A stretch of 64,000 bases of DNA from UBA1672 sp050633285 (GCA_050633285.1 JBOEGG010000005.1:186001-250000), one strand, 5' to 3'. Shown: positions 8,150-17,948, counted from the first letter of the stretch. The notes: generated from the letters alone by a model not told the origin. Made by a program: numbers and translations.

Positions 8150-8707
8150 TTATATTGACAGATCTTCGTTCTCTAATCTTCTGATGCTTTCTACGGCTTC
8201 AGGTGTTCCATTTAAGTTAAGGCTATCTCTGCTATATCCCTGTGTTTCCAATTCATCTAATATATTATCAAATGCTTTTAACACGACTTTTTCCAGATGC
8301 TGGATTTGGATTTTGACTAAAAAATCACTGTCGAGTTCAAGTGTTTTGGCATTCTCAATTGTATTTCTGAGAAGTTCGGCATACTCGCTCGTTGCTTCAA
8401 AGAGTTCTTGCTCATCTTTGAATGCTCCGTATTGCACATTTTGCAGAAGACCGGCAGATTTTCTTATTGAATCAACGAAACCGTGTGCAGCATTTTCTTC
8501 AAAAGATTTATCGGCATTTAACCTTGTTTTGTCAAAACGGACACCATTGGCCTCATAGCTGAATTTTTCTGCTATATTGTCTTTTTGCTTGTCGGTTAAT
8601 GCTCGTCTGGTCAGTGCATCAATATAAACGCGATTTTGCACCATTTCTTCTGTTGCTTTGAATGCTTGGAATGCGCCAGCCGCAATCTCTTTTAGATGTG
8701 TATTCAT
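8150..8707 (-). CDS. Helical protein of unknown function
   Basis: The 185-residue product is predicted almost wholly alpha-helical, with no signal peptide, membrane segment or Cys. I recognise no family. The start ATG at 8707 is the first in frame. It lies 16 bp downstream of the LOG-family gene on the same strand, so the pair could be co-transcribed. It converges with the 7290 gene. Confidence 0.55.
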   Translation of the reverse strand: MNTHLKEIAAGAFQAFKATEEMVQNRVYIDALTRRALTDKQKDNIAEKFSYEANGVRFDKTRLNADKSFEENAAHGFVDSIRKSAGLLQNVQYGAFKDEQELFEATSEYAELLRNTIENAKTLELDSDFLVKIQIQHLEKVVLKAFDNILDELETQGYSRDSLNLNGTPEAVESIRRLENEDLSI

Positions 8708-8723
8708 CTTTTTACCCGTTTGA

Positions 8724-9650
8724 TCACTCTGTTTCTTTTATTTCTATATGGGTTTTTGTTTCACTTGGTCCCCATTTTTCTTGGTTTAAGTCTATATGAA
8801 TATCTTTTTGTTTGTCCAGTTTTGCATTCAGTGCGTCTATATCTGTGGCAATACTAAACAATCCGGTGCAGCGATCTGTAATAAAGTGTTCTGTTTGTGC
8901 CAATGTTATCCAATTCATAAGCGCGTCAAATTGGCCGTTATTATTTAATAGCCCCATATGGCGTTGGTGTTTATCAAGTTGTTTTAAGCCTAAAGCGGTG
9001 GCGAGGATATAGCTTTGTTCCACGGTTGCTTGATTGATGATAAGTGGTTGGTCAATTTGTTCTAATATCTGGTTTTCAAAATTAGGCAGGTGGCTTTCAT
9101 CGCCTGTAATTTTTGGCGGTTGCCATTCTTCGAGTAATTTGAAGACATGGTGTACGTCATTTGCAATCAGTAGATAGTCATGTGGCAGGTCTGACATAGA
9201 TTTAAGGTAAGTGATGAAACCGTCCCAATAATTGTCAGTATTAACAAATATCACAGGCTTTGCATGTGAGCCTAATGTTGCCCAGTATAAAACTTCCAAC
9301 GCTTCGTCAATTGTACCGAAACCACCGGGTAGGGTTATTATTGCATCTGCGCGTTGAAACATTTTCAGCTTACGTTCCCATAGGTCGGGGACAAGTATTG
9401 TTTGATCTAAATTGGGGTGTATGCGTTCGCTATCTTTTAGTTTTTTAGGAATTATGCCTGTCACGCGCGCACCTGATTCTAACGCATTATTGGCAACGAT
9501 TCCCATGAGGCCGGCATCCATTCCGCCATAGACAAGTTCCATATTATGTTCGCCAATCAGATGGCCAAACTTTGTTGCTGTGTCTTTAAATATTGGGCGG
9601 CAACGTCCTGAAGATCCTAGATATACGGTGAGTTTATGTATGTTTTTCAT
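8724..9650 (-). CDS. LOG-family protein (TIGR00730-type Rossmann fold)
   Basis: The product has the LOG/lysine-decarboxylase-like signature PGGFGTIDE and a preceding GGMDAGLMG, with an N-terminal GSSGRC segment. Family members hydrolyse nucleoside 5'-monophosphates, releasing the free base (cytokinin-activating activity in plants and actinobacteria); the bacterial substrate here is unknown. From ATG 9650 it has 308 residues, longer than the usual 180-200, because of a C-terminal extension of about 110 residues that I cannot assign. A TTG at 9719 overlapping the pabA stop would add 23 residues unlike the family, so I prefer 9650. It is the last gene of the pabB/pabA-oriented group. Confidence 0.75.
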   Translation of the reverse strand: MKNIHKLTVYLGSSGRCRPIFKDTATKFGHLIGEHNMELVYGGMDAGLMGIVANNALESGARVTGIIPKKLKDSERIHPNLDQTILVPDLWERKLKMFQRADAIITLPGGFGTIDEALEVLYWATLGSHAKPVIFVNTDNYWDGFITYLKSMSDLPHDYLLIANDVHHVFKLLEEWQPPKITGDESHLPNFENQILEQIDQPLIINQATVEQSYILATALGLKQLDKHQRHMGLLNNNGQFDALMNWITLAQTEHFITDRCTGLFSIATDIDALNAKLDKQKDIHIDLNQEKWGPSETKTHIEIKETE

Positions 9651-9715
9651 GAGAACTTTTTTGTCGGAATTATAATCTATTTTCCGATCATTATGACTAC
9701 AGAAGTATATTCTGT

Positions 9716-10327
9716 TCAATCTTTATTTTGGCTTTCTTCTTTGGCATGTTCTGCGTGCCAGTTTGTTGCATATGTGATGAAGTTGCGAATGATGTCTAAT
9801 CCCTGTGGGGTGAGTACGGATTCAGGGTGGAACTGTACTCCAAAAACGGGATGCTGCGTATGCTGCATTGCCATTATTTCATCATGCTCGTTTGTTGCGA
9901 GAATTTCTATATTTGGGTTATCTGCTATATCGGTGATAAGGGAATGATAACGCCCGACTTTTATAGATGGGGGGAGGGTGTCAAACAGGCCTGTGCCATT
10001 ATGTTTAATTATGCTGGCTTTGCCGTGGATAGGTTCTTTGGCTTTTATAGTTTTACCACCATAAGCCTCGCCGATTGCCTGGTGGCCAAGGCAGACACCC
10101 AATATGGGTGTTTTTGAACCAAAATGTTCTATGATGGGTGTGCTGATACCTGCTTCTTTTGGGCTGCAAGGGCCGGGGGAGATGATAATTGCCGTTGGTT
10201 TTAGGTCTTTTATTTCAGTTAACGTAATGGCATTGTTGCGTTTTACGATGCAGGCATGACCGAGTTTCTCAACATATCTGACGAGGTTGTAGACAAAAGA
10301 GTCATAATTATCGATTACTAAAATCAT
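9716..10327 (-). CDS. pabA: Aminodeoxychorismate synthase, glutamine amidotransferase subunit
   Basis: The 203-residue protein is a class I glutamine amidotransferase: oxyanion segment SPGPCSP, nucleophile Cys in GVCLGHQ near residue 79, and catalytic His-Glu in HPES near residue 167. SPGPC is more typical of PabA than of TrpG (SPGPG), and pabB is nearby, so folate (p-aminobenzoate) synthesis is the likely role; use in tryptophan synthesis as well cannot be excluded. An OmpA-like gene separates it from pabB. Confidence 0.85.
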   Translation of the reverse strand: MILVIDNYDSFVYNLVRYVEKLGHACIVKRNNAITLTEIKDLKPTAIIISPGPCSPKEAGISTPIIEHFGSKTPILGVCLGHQAIGEAYGGKTIKAKEPIHGKASIIKHNGTGLFDTLPPSIKVGRYHSLITDIADNPNIEILATNEHDEIMAMQHTQHPVFGVQFHPESVLTPQGLDIIRNFITYATNWHAEHAKEESQNKD

Positions 10328-10390
10328 GAGAAGGGATCATAGAGCGATCATCAATAAAAGAAAATGGTTAAATAATGCTTGGATGTTTTT

Positions 10391-10978
10391 TTACATACCA
10401 GGTTCGTTTGGTGTATTTTCGTCTTCTTCGTCTGTCATATCTTTGAATAAATCAAAAATTGTGTAATCACCCGAAGGTGGTGCGGGTTGTTCATAGACGG
10501 GGTTAAGGATGAACTCTGCTCTTCTTGCTTGTTCTATGGTGTCTGGTTCACCGTCTGTCAGGGTTGGGCAGTCTTCGCCGTCACCATATAAATCTTTATA
10601 TTGTTCTTCTGGAATATTATATTGTTTGAGTTCATTTCTGACGGAGCCCATGCGACGGTAGGATAGAGCAAAATTACTACTATCATTGCCTTTTGGATCG
10701 GAACAACCACGAATTTCGAATGTATCGCCTGTTTCAATTAGGTAAGCTGCAATATCTTTAATTTGCTCTTTTGCACCATCCGGAAGTTCATCGCCCTCCT
10801 TACCAAAGAAAATTGCAAGAGGGGGAGGTTCGTGCGTGGTGGTGTTTTTTGTGTCAGAGTCATGGTCATTGGGGTTTGTTATATCTGCTTCAGGAGCATT
10901 TGCAATTGACCCGAGTAGGGAAATTGTTACAACCGCGGCAGTTTGTGCAATTCCATTGAAAAATTTATTTTGTGGCAT
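10391..10978 (-). CDS. OmpA-like domain protein, exported
   Basis: The N-terminus carries a signal-like hydrophobic stretch (about residues 10-30), followed by a low-complexity Asp/Asn/Thr/Pro linker. It then resembles the OmpA C-terminal peptidoglycan-binding fold: FFGKEGDELPDGAKEQI, IRGCSDPKGNDSSNFALSYRR in pattern, and a final ARRAEFIL strand. Two Cys in this domain may form a disulfide. ATG 10978 has GGTGA at suitable spacing; ATG 10984 is possible. It lies between pabB and pabA on the same strand with gaps of about 60 bp, an unusual place for an envelope gene. The acidic C-terminal tail is not part of the OmpA fold. Confidence 0.65.
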   Translation of the reverse strand: MPQNKFFNGIAQTAAVVTISLLGSIANAPEADITNPNDHDSDTKNTTTHEPPPLAIFFGKEGDELPDGAKEQIKDIAAYLIETGDTFEIRGCSDPKGNDSSNFALSYRRMGSVRNELKQYNIPEEQYKDLYGDGEDCPTLTDGEPDTIEQARRAEFILNPVYEQPAPPSGDYTIFDLFKDMTDEEDENTPNEPGM

Positions 10979-11044
10979 ACCCATTCACCATTTTATTTTT
11001 AGCTATAATAACAAAAGGCTGTGATTATGTCAAAGGTTGTTGTG

Positions 11045-12463
11045 CTATACAGCATCTAGATAATGCTCTTTTTCTTCTTCTAATGCGGTGGAAAAAGAAC
11101 TCAGAATAGCCGCGGCTTTGTCTAGTGTCTCTTGATATTCATTTTGTGGGTTTGATTGTGCGATAATTCCGCCGCCAACCTGAAGGCTGACATGGTTATT
11201 TTCGTAAGTTAAGGTGCGGATGAGGATGTTTGTGTCCATACTACCATCAAAGCCGATATAACCAATAGAGCCACAATATGCACCGCGTCTGGTTGGTTCT
11301 AATTCCTCTATGATTTCCATGGCTCTAATTTTGGGAGCGCCTGTAATCGATCCACCGGGGAAACTACCGCGTAAGAGGTCAATTGCGTTTTTGTCGTTGG
11401 CTAACTCTCCGCGAATTGTAGAAACGAGGTGGTGTACGCTAGCGAAGCTTTCGAGTTTACAGAGGTCGGAGACTTCTATGGAGTGCGGTTTACAGACTTT
11501 TGATAAGTCATTACGTAAGAGGTCAACAATCATTGTATTCTCTGCGTTGTCTTTTTCACTTTCACGTAAATCATTTTTATAGGCGCGGTCTTGAGATAGG
11601 TTTTCTACGCGTGGTCTTGTCCCTTTTATCGGGCATGTTTCCACTTTATTATTTTCTTTTACCGTGATGAAACGTTCGGGGGATGCGGATGATATTTTGA
11701 CATCGCCCAAGTTCATATAAGAAGAAAATGGTGCAGGGTTTACTTTACGCATATGTAAATAATGGACGAATGGGTCAAAATTTGTAGGGACTTTTGCGTC
11801 AAAGCGTTGTGCGATATTTGCTTGGAAAATATCTCCTTCATAGATGTAATTGACAACGCGTTCGACGAGTGCCTCATAGTCTTCTTTATCGAAGTTAGAT
11901 TTCCAATCCAATAATGTTGGTTCATAGTCGGGGATAGAGATGTTTTTCTTATAGAGGCTGAATAAAAATGTGCTTTTTTTATGCGCTTCGGATTCACTAC
12001 GGGCATGTGTGAATAGGTATGTTTTCTTTAGGAGATGGTCATGCGCCAGAACTTGATCGTAAATACCGACGGCCATGTCGGGTATATTACTGTTATTGTC
12101 TGTTTCTTGCGGTAAATCTTCAAAGTAACGCCCAAGGTCATAGCCGAAGAGGCCAGCTGCGCCTCCTTGGAATGGAGGCATATTCGGTATGTTGGTGATT
12201 TCAGATGCCCAAGATTTTAAGCGCGATTGCAGAATATCAAGAGGGTCTCCGGTGAAGGAGAGTTTTTGTTCCCAATTTGTAACAGTGATTTTATTGTTTA
12301 TCGTTTCGATCGTTTCGATTGGATAACATAATACGAAGCTATATCGGCTATTTGCGTGTTTACGATCTGCGCTGTCGAGTAGCAGGCTGTAAGGCATATG
12401 CTTTACAGCGGCGAAGGCTTGGATCGGGTCTATTCCCGTGGCATCGTAAACAAATGGTTTCAT
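11045..12463 (-). CDS. pabB: Aminodeoxychorismate synthase component I
   Basis: The 472-residue chorismate-binding enzyme converts chorismate and ammonia to 4-amino-4-deoxychorismate. The family core is clear: PIKGTRPR (the Lys of this motif is diagnostic of PabB rather than TrpE, which has PIAGT), DLLRNDLSKVC, FPGGSITGAPK, and the terminal VGGGI near residue 440. It works with the amidotransferase encoded at 9716-10327. There is no fused PabC domain. The upstream gap of 131 bp to the helicase gene probably holds its promoter, but I see no convincing boxes. Confidence 0.88.
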   Translation of the reverse strand: MKPFVYDATGIDPIQAFAAVKHMPYSLLLDSADRKHANSRYSFVLCYPIETIETINNKITVTNWEQKLSFTGDPLDILQSRLKSWASEITNIPNMPPFQGGAAGLFGYDLGRYFEDLPQETDNNSNIPDMAVGIYDQVLAHDHLLKKTYLFTHARSESEAHKKSTFLFSLYKKNISIPDYEPTLLDWKSNFDKEDYEALVERVVNYIYEGDIFQANIAQRFDAKVPTNFDPFVHYLHMRKVNPAPFSSYMNLGDVKISSASPERFITVKENNKVETCPIKGTRPRVENLSQDRAYKNDLRESEKDNAENTMIVDLLRNDLSKVCKPHSIEVSDLCKLESFASVHHLVSTIRGELANDKNAIDLLRGSFPGGSITGAPKIRAMEIIEELEPTRRGAYCGSIGYIGFDGSMDTNILIRTLTYENNHVSLQVGGGIIAQSNPQNEYQETLDKAAAILSSFSTALEEEKEHYLDAV

Positions 12464-12594
12464 TTAAAATATATAGTGGTAATTATCTTTTATATTCTTC
12501 TTCAAAGAAGACAGAATTATAGTCGTAATTGTAATAAAATAACAAACTTTCACTGTGAATTCTGTCCACATCTGTTGATAAAAATATGAAACTG

Positions 12595-15381
12595 TTATTG
12601 AGCGTCATGTTCAAAGAACGATTTTATGCTTTCTGATGTTTCTTTTAGGCTTGTCTTGATGATTTCTACATCTTCGGGGAACGCGCCATGTAATCGTGAA
12701 GGGAGCATCGAATCGATCATCACGAAGATTCCCCGATCATCGGCACGGCGTACCAGACGACCAAAAGCTTGTTTTAACTTTAGGCGCGTTATCATTTCAT
12801 CGTAACGCCTTTTTCCAAATAGCTCACGGCGTTGTTTATGTAGAATTGTCGGACGTGGCCATGGTACACGATCAAAGACGAGTAAGCGGAGTGAGTGCCC
12901 GGGGACATCCATACCATCGCGCAGAGCATCAGTTCCCAGAAGGCATGAATCTATTTCATCACGGAAAATATCAATGAGCGTTCCTGTATCAATATCATCA
13001 ATATGTTGTCCATATAGTGGAAGATTATTATGTTCTAACGGCAGAGCGATTTTATTATGCACGGCGCGTAAACGTTGTACGGCGGTAAATAGGCCAAGTG
13101 CGCCGCCGCCACTTGCCTGAAATAAAGTTTGGTAGGCGTTTGCCACTTGTGCCAGATCATTTTTATTTACGTCATTCAGAATGAATATCTTTGTATTTTT
13201 TGCGTAGTTAAAGGGGGATTCATAACTGCTTTGCACCGGTGTTTCATTGAGATAGTGCGCGCCTGTACGCTCTTTTGCGGCGTTCCAATTTATTTCTTCA
13301 TCATCTGTGCGATCTTGTAGTGTTGCGGATGTGATTGCCATTCCGTGAACATGGGGGCGGATCGTTGTGGCAAAGGGGCTCATCGGGTCTTTAAAGTGCC
13401 TATACACGCCGACATCTAATGCTTTTCCATCTATGCGCTCGACTTCCATCCAGTCAACGAACTCGGCGAGTTCTTGTCCGGTTTGTAGTGTCTCAAGCAT
13501 TGCAATCCAGCTTTTGAGTGTTAATGAGCCGCGACGTTCTAGTGATGTTACAAGGGCGTCGATACGTTTGCGTGTGTCACCATCCATTTGTCCTTCATCA
13601 TCGCTGAGGCGTTGGTGCAAGGTTTTGGCCAAACGTTCCATTGGTGCCAATGTTTTTTCTAATGCTGTTTTTAGAGTGCGGCTTGCTTCTAATGCGTCGT
13701 CATCAGTGGGGTGGAGCGGGGTTTCTATTGAATAGGGGCCTTCTACACCGTCTGCTCTGGCGTAGACGAGGCGATATATATGCATTAGGAAGTTTTCTGT
13801 TGGGCCGCTTGGGACGTTGTCTTTGAAACGGCGGCTCCAATTTGGGGCACATAGTGCACTGGCGTTATGTAGGAGCTCATCAAGGGTGTTTTGTGCCTCT
13901 TCATCTCCGGTGATTAAATCTTCGATACGGCGTTTAAGGCCTCGTGAGCGACTTTGACGGCCACTTTCTGCGCCGAGAATCCAACGGCGAAGATCGGCTG
14001 TTTCGCGGGCAGTCAAGTGTGATGCAAATGCACTGTCTGCGGCGTCGAACAGGTGGTGGCCTTCATCAAAGATATAACGTGTTGGCAGGCTTTCGCTTGT
14101 CGTGGACATAGCGGACTGGATCATAACAAGGGCATGGTTCGCGATGACAAGACGGGCACGTTTGGCTTTGCGAACTGAACGTTCAATAAAGCATCGGTGA
14201 TAATGATCGCATGCAGAAAAAATGCATTCACCACGCCTGTCTGCCAGTCCGTATGTATTGGCGATACCAAGAAGACCTGTTAGCCAACCGGGGAAGTCAC
14301 TGCCACTTAAATCACCATCTTTTGTTGCGCTAACCCATCTGGCCATGATCCCTGCGGCAATTGGGTGTCTTGCGTTGTGGGAGGTGGCTGCACCTGCGGA
14401 TAAGTCTTCTAAATTTAACAGGCAAAGGTAGTTTTCCCGGCCCTTTCTTATGGAGACATATGCGTCTTTTACAACCGGATTTGGGTAGAGGCGGTCAAGC
14501 TCGTCATTGATTTGGCGTTGTAGGTTTTTGGTATAAGTTGATATCCAAACCGCTCCATCATTTTTATCTGCCCAGAGGCTTGCTGGCGCGAGGTATCCTA
14601 AGGTTTTTCCGACACCTGTTCCTGCTTCTGCCAATACGATATGGGGGGGGGCATCGCTTTGCATTGGTGCAAAGGTTTCGCACATGGTTTCAGTATATGA
14701 TTTTTGCTGTGGCCTCGCTTCGGCGGGTCTGTCACCAATATTAAGGAGTTCGTGCAATCGTTCATGCGCCTCATCTTTATTTACGCCATAATGTGATGCA
14801 GGAGGTTCAGGTGCTTCGTCTGCCCATTCGGGAAGGTACTTCCAAACATTGAGTGCGCTTTTGGAAAATATGTCTGTGTCGGGGGCATATTCTTCGCCAA
14901 GTGCGGAGTATATGTAGGGTGTCCAAGCCCAGCCTTTGCCTTTCAACCCCATGATTTCGGCTATTTTCAATGGGTTTGCTTTTTCAGAATATGGATCGTC
15001 TTGTATGTTTTTCAGTAAAGTACGGGCAATGTCGAGCATCGCGAATGGCGTATCTTCAAAATCTTTCGGAGCGTTCAGGTGTAGGGCGTTGCATAAGCCA
15101 ACAGGCGTTGGTACGCAAAATTGTGTTGGGTGAACAAATGCAAAAAGCTCTAACACATCGAATGTATAGAATTCTTCGAAACCCAATCTTTTCTTTGTAT
15201 AGGGGCTATGACAGACAAGCACGGCTTTGTTGTGGATATAGGGCTGCGCTTCTTGATGGGAGAGGGTCAGTATCTCTCCCTCATCTGTGAGGATAGAGCA
15301 TTCGCGCGCATTGACGCATATTGCCGGAATATCAGGTAGGGCAATATGTTCTGGGAATGATGTTTTTTCGGCGACACTCAT
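12595..15381 (-). CDS. DinG/XPD-like superfamily 2 DNA helicase
   Basis: The 928-residue protein has Walker A AGTGVGKT near residue 256, a DEGH Walker B, a later TSATL motif III, and a Cys-rich insertion (CIFSACDHYHRC plus an upstream YLCL Cys) that fits the four-Cys iron-sulfur cluster of the XPD/DinG group. Such enzymes unwind DNA 5' to 3' using ATP, often in repair or in resolving R-loops. About 230 N-terminal residues before the helicase core are extra and unassigned. Its ATG overlaps the MscS stop by four bases (ATGA). A run of nine C on the coding strand (14643-14651 on plus) lies just before the Walker A codons. Confidence 0.85.
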   Translation of the reverse strand: MSVAEKTSFPEHIALPDIPAICVNARECSILTDEGEILTLSHQEAQPYIHNKAVLVCHSPYTKKRLGFEEFYTFDVLELFAFVHPTQFCVPTPVGLCNALHLNAPKDFEDTPFAMLDIARTLLKNIQDDPYSEKANPLKIAEIMGLKGKGWAWTPYIYSALGEEYAPDTDIFSKSALNVWKYLPEWADEAPEPPASHYGVNKDEAHERLHELLNIGDRPAEARPQQKSYTETMCETFAPMQSDAPPHIVLAEAGTGVGKTLGYLAPASLWADKNDGAVWISTYTKNLQRQINDELDRLYPNPVVKDAYVSIRKGRENYLCLLNLEDLSAGAATSHNARHPIAAGIMARWVSATKDGDLSGSDFPGWLTGLLGIANTYGLADRRGECIFSACDHYHRCFIERSVRKAKRARLVIANHALVMIQSAMSTTSESLPTRYIFDEGHHLFDAADSAFASHLTARETADLRRWILGAESGRQSRSRGLKRRIEDLITGDEEAQNTLDELLHNASALCAPNWSRRFKDNVPSGPTENFLMHIYRLVYARADGVEGPYSIETPLHPTDDDALEASRTLKTALEKTLAPMERLAKTLHQRLSDDEGQMDGDTRKRIDALVTSLERRGSLTLKSWIAMLETLQTGQELAEFVDWMEVERIDGKALDVGVYRHFKDPMSPFATTIRPHVHGMAITSATLQDRTDDEEINWNAAKERTGAHYLNETPVQSSYESPFNYAKNTKIFILNDVNKNDLAQVANAYQTLFQASGGGALGLFTAVQRLRAVHNKIALPLEHNNLPLYGQHIDDIDTGTLIDIFRDEIDSCLLGTDALRDGMDVPGHSLRLLVFDRVPWPRPTILHKQRRELFGKRRYDEMITRLKLKQAFGRLVRRADDRGIFVMIDSMLPSRLHGAFPEDVEIIKTSLKETSESIKSFFEHDAQ
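14643..14651 (-). repeat. Nine-base C/G homopolymer inside the helicase gene
   Basis: On the coding strand nine C encode part of Ala-Pro-Pro-His just upstream of the Walker A motif. Slippage would truncate the helicase before its ATPase core. Confidence 0.6.
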
Positions 15382-16616
15382 TCTTTATCATTATCAGATT
15401 CTGATGTCTTCGTGCTTTTCTTTTTGGGTTTTTGAGCCTGTGGTGGTGTGAATATTTCTGCTTCACCAACGGGTAAGCTTTCTACATACAAAGATTGAGA
15501 TGGGAAGGCGAAGGCGCTTTTTGCGTTATCTTCAACGATCTCTTTAATCTTTAAGGCAAAAGTTTCTTTTACCGCGAGCCATTCGCCCCAGTTTGTTGTT
15601 TTGGTGAAACAATAAATCATGAAGTCTATGGATGAGGCATTGAAGCTATCCAACCTTACAAAGGTGGAGACTTTTGGTGGTTTTTCAAAATCATCATTTG
15701 TGGCAAGGTAATCGGCAATTTGATCCCGAATGAGCATGAGCTGATCTTGGTTTGTGTCGTATGTTACACCAATCTTCCAGTATATCCGACGGTTTGTCAT
15801 GCGGCTGAAATTCGTGACGGTCGCATCGGAGAGGGCAGAGTTTGGCACATATACAGGTGCTTTATCAAAGCGGCGTACGCGTGTTGAGCGGAAGCCGATT
15901 TCCTCTACTGTTCCTTCTACAATGCCATCAACCTTGATCCAATCTCCGGGATGAAAACGTTTTTCGGCGATGATTGTTGCACCGCCAATTAAGTTTTTAA
16001 ATAGATCTTGTGCACCAAGGGCAACAGCCGCACCGAATAGTCCCAGACCGGCAAGAAGTGGCCCGATAGCGATGCCCCATACTTCTAAAATGACGGCTGC
16101 TCCGATAAATATGACAACGACTTTCAGAACCTTAAAGACCCATGCCATCATGGTGCGTGTAAGCATTTTCTCCAGCTTTTTGGAAAGGTGCTGTATTGGG
16201 TCTAAAGAACGGTGTAGTCCCCAAAAAATGGTAAAAGCGATGAAGGAACGTATGGCGCGCGTGATTAACTCATCCAACATGCCTTCAAGGTTTAGGGCTT
16301 GTGCGGCAAAAAATACGCCCATGATAATTGGGATAAAACGAATTGGTGGTGTGAGAGCCAGAATGATTTTGTCGTCAATATCTGTCTCTGATTTTTGTGT
16401 CCAGCGTTGTATCGTGTGCAGGATATATTTACTGAAGACACCACGTAGTATTAAAAAAGAGGCGAAGATTAGAATGGCGACAATTATTTTTCCAATATCA
16501 ACACCCATGAAGCCATGTTCCCATACAGTTACGATTTCGTTCCAGAAACCTGTAACTTGATTTGTGAGCGGATCGCTTTGCCCTTGTATCTGGGTGCTTG
16601 TTTGTGTGTCAGCCAT
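15378..16616 (-). CDS. MscS-family mechanosensitive channel
   Basis: The 412-residue protein has about four or five membrane segments, then the pore-lining, Gly/Ala-rich helix (LGLFGAAVALGAQDLFKNLI) and the beta-domain FHPGDWIKVDG...GTVEEIGFRSTRVR typical of MscS. It opens under membrane tension during hypo-osmotic shock. The C-terminal tail is Lys/Ser-rich. It is the upstream member of a two-gene unit with the helicase (4-bp overlap), an odd functional pair. Confidence 0.9.
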   Translation of the reverse strand: MADTQTSTQIQGQSDPLTNQVTGFWNEIVTVWEHGFMGVDIGKIIVAILIFASFLILRGVFSKYILHTIQRWTQKSETDIDDKIILALTPPIRFIPIIMGVFFAAQALNLEGMLDELITRAIRSFIAFTIFWGLHRSLDPIQHLSKKLEKMLTRTMMAWVFKVLKVVVIFIGAAVILEVWGIAIGPLLAGLGLFGAAVALGAQDLFKNLIGGATIIAEKRFHPGDWIKVDGIVEGTVEEIGFRSTRVRRFDKAPVYVPNSALSDATVTNFSRMTNRRIYWKIGVTYDTNQDQLMLIRDQIADYLATNDDFEKPPKVSTFVRLDSFNASSIDFMIYCFTKTTNWGEWLAVKETFALKIKEIVEDNAKSAFAFPSQSLYVESLPVGEAEIFTPPQAQKPKKKSTKTSESDNDKE

Positions 16617-16739
16617 GCTTTACAGTGCTCCTGTTTTGCGGGTGTCTTTTACTGTTTCAGTCTTTTAAAGCGCAAGGATAGTCATTTGGCAGTGTCAAAA
16701 CAAGATGAAAATATTGCAGTATAAGTGGAATGTAGTTTT

Positions 16740-17414
16740 ATGAGTTTGTATGCAGGGCAAAAGTCTGAACATGTGCTTGATTATCTTTTACATAGGCGCA
16801 GTGTTCTTGCCGCGAATATGCAAGAACCGGGGCCAAGTAGGGATGAATTGATTGATATATTAACGGCTGCTGCGCGTGTTCCGGATCATGGGAAATTATC
16901 ACCATTCTATTTTCTTGTTTTTCAGGGAGAGCAGCGCGCGGTTATTGGTAAAAAGCTACGAGAGCTATACCCAAATGAAAATCCAAAAGCGACATCTGTG
17001 CATCTGGATAATGAGGAATGTCGATTTTTACGTGCACCGGTTGTTGTTGCGGTGGTTTCGCGTATTCGTAATGCAAAAGTTCCGATGTGGGAGCAAATTT
17101 TATGCGCAGGAGCAGCGTGTATGAACCTTGTCACGGCGGCAAATGCAAGTGGCTATGCGGCGCAGTGGTTAAGTGAGTGGTATGCTTTTGATCCTGATTT
17201 TAAAGCGTATTTGGGATTGGATAATAGGGATAATATTGCAGGGTTTATTTATCTGGGTCGTCCAGTTAGTGATCCGGCAGAGCGTCCGCGTCCTGATATT
17301 GAACAGTTTACGACATATTGGGAGGAGGGGCAGGAAATCAATAAAGGCGACATTTATGCCGCCAATAAGTTTGGTGTGCCAAAGACAGGTTTTGATTTAT
17401 CAAAAGTGAAATGA
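16740..17414 (+). CDS. Nitroreductase-family flavoprotein
   Basis: The product of 224 residues (from ATG 16740) carries the nitroreductase pattern: an RRSVLAANM segment near the N-terminus for FMN phosphate binding, ARVPDHGKLSPFYFLVF, and a later GAACMNLVTAANASGYAAQWLS segment. It resembles the short YdjA-type subgroup. Expected activity is NAD(P)H-dependent reduction with FMN; the substrate is unknown. GTG 16725 would extend it by five residues; ATG 16740 is preferred. Confidence 0.85.
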   Translation: MSLYAGQKSEHVLDYLLHRRSVLAANMQEPGPSRDELIDILTAAARVPDHGKLSPFYFLVFQGEQRAVIGKKLRELYPNENPKATSVHLDNEECRFLRAPVVVAVVSRIRNAKVPMWEQILCAGAACMNLVTAANASGYAAQWLSEWYAFDPDFKAYLGLDNRDNIAGFIYLGRPVSDPAERPRPDIEQFTTYWEEGQEINKGDIYAANKFGVPKTGFDLSKVK

Positions 17415-17438
17415 TGATATTTACATCACCTGAAACTT

Positions 17439-17948
17439 TTAGGCATTGCCCCATAAGTGGTTCCAAATACCGGATAAGCTTGCAAAATTAAATTTTGATG
17501 TAAGGTGCATTCTTAGTGCTGCATTTCTAAGGGCCATGCGGTAATTGGGGCCGATGCCGATGCTGCCATCTTGCATTGTTACAACGGATAGGTGGCCGTT
17601 ACCGTTTGGATTTTCAATGACTTTATCCTCGCTTACCATATTACTTCCTAAGGATAGGGTGCGACGCGCATTAAAGCCTGGGTAATCACGTAATACATTT
17701 GCATCATGTGCAAGGCCTAGGTCATGCTCTTTATTATCCGGTCCACGCCAGTATACACGTTTGCCGCCAAAGTCATTCTGATAACGGAGCTTGCCGAGCA
17801 TCATAACTGCTCCTACGCTTAACTCTGTATTTATTTCTCTGAATTTGGCAGGGGACAGAGGAGTGTCTCCTGTGCAAGATGCTTCGAATTCATCTAAGTG
17901 ATTCAAAATCATTTTTGTTGATGGTCGTGCGTTTTCTAAACTTATCAT
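17439..17948 (-). CDS. Protein of unknown function
   Basis: The 169-residue product has no signal peptide or clear membrane segment. The middle is Gly/Asp/Asn-rich, and the C-terminal 40 residues are amphipathic. I recognise no family. It ends 24 bp from the convergent nitroreductase. Directly upstream of its ATG is a 7-bp inverted repeat (17957-17983) that may be an operator or leader hairpin. Confidence 0.5.
   Translation of the reverse strand: MISLENARPSTKMILNHLDEFEASCTGDTPLSPAKFREINTELSVGAVMMLGKLRYQNDFGGKRVYWRGPDNKEHDLGLAHDANVLRDYPGFNARRTLSLGSNMVSEDKVIENPNGNGHLSVVTMQDGSIGIGPNYRMALRNAALRMHLTSKFNFASLSGIWNHLWGNA

Noticed and set aside
9651..9719. TTG start for the LOG-family gene overlapping the pabA stop
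   Set aside because: The 23 added residues do not resemble the family, whose conserved strand begins right after ATG 9650.
12594..15381. Several plus-strand open frames opposite the helicase gene
   Set aside because: They show no start context or family signal; the minus-strand helicase motifs explain the region.
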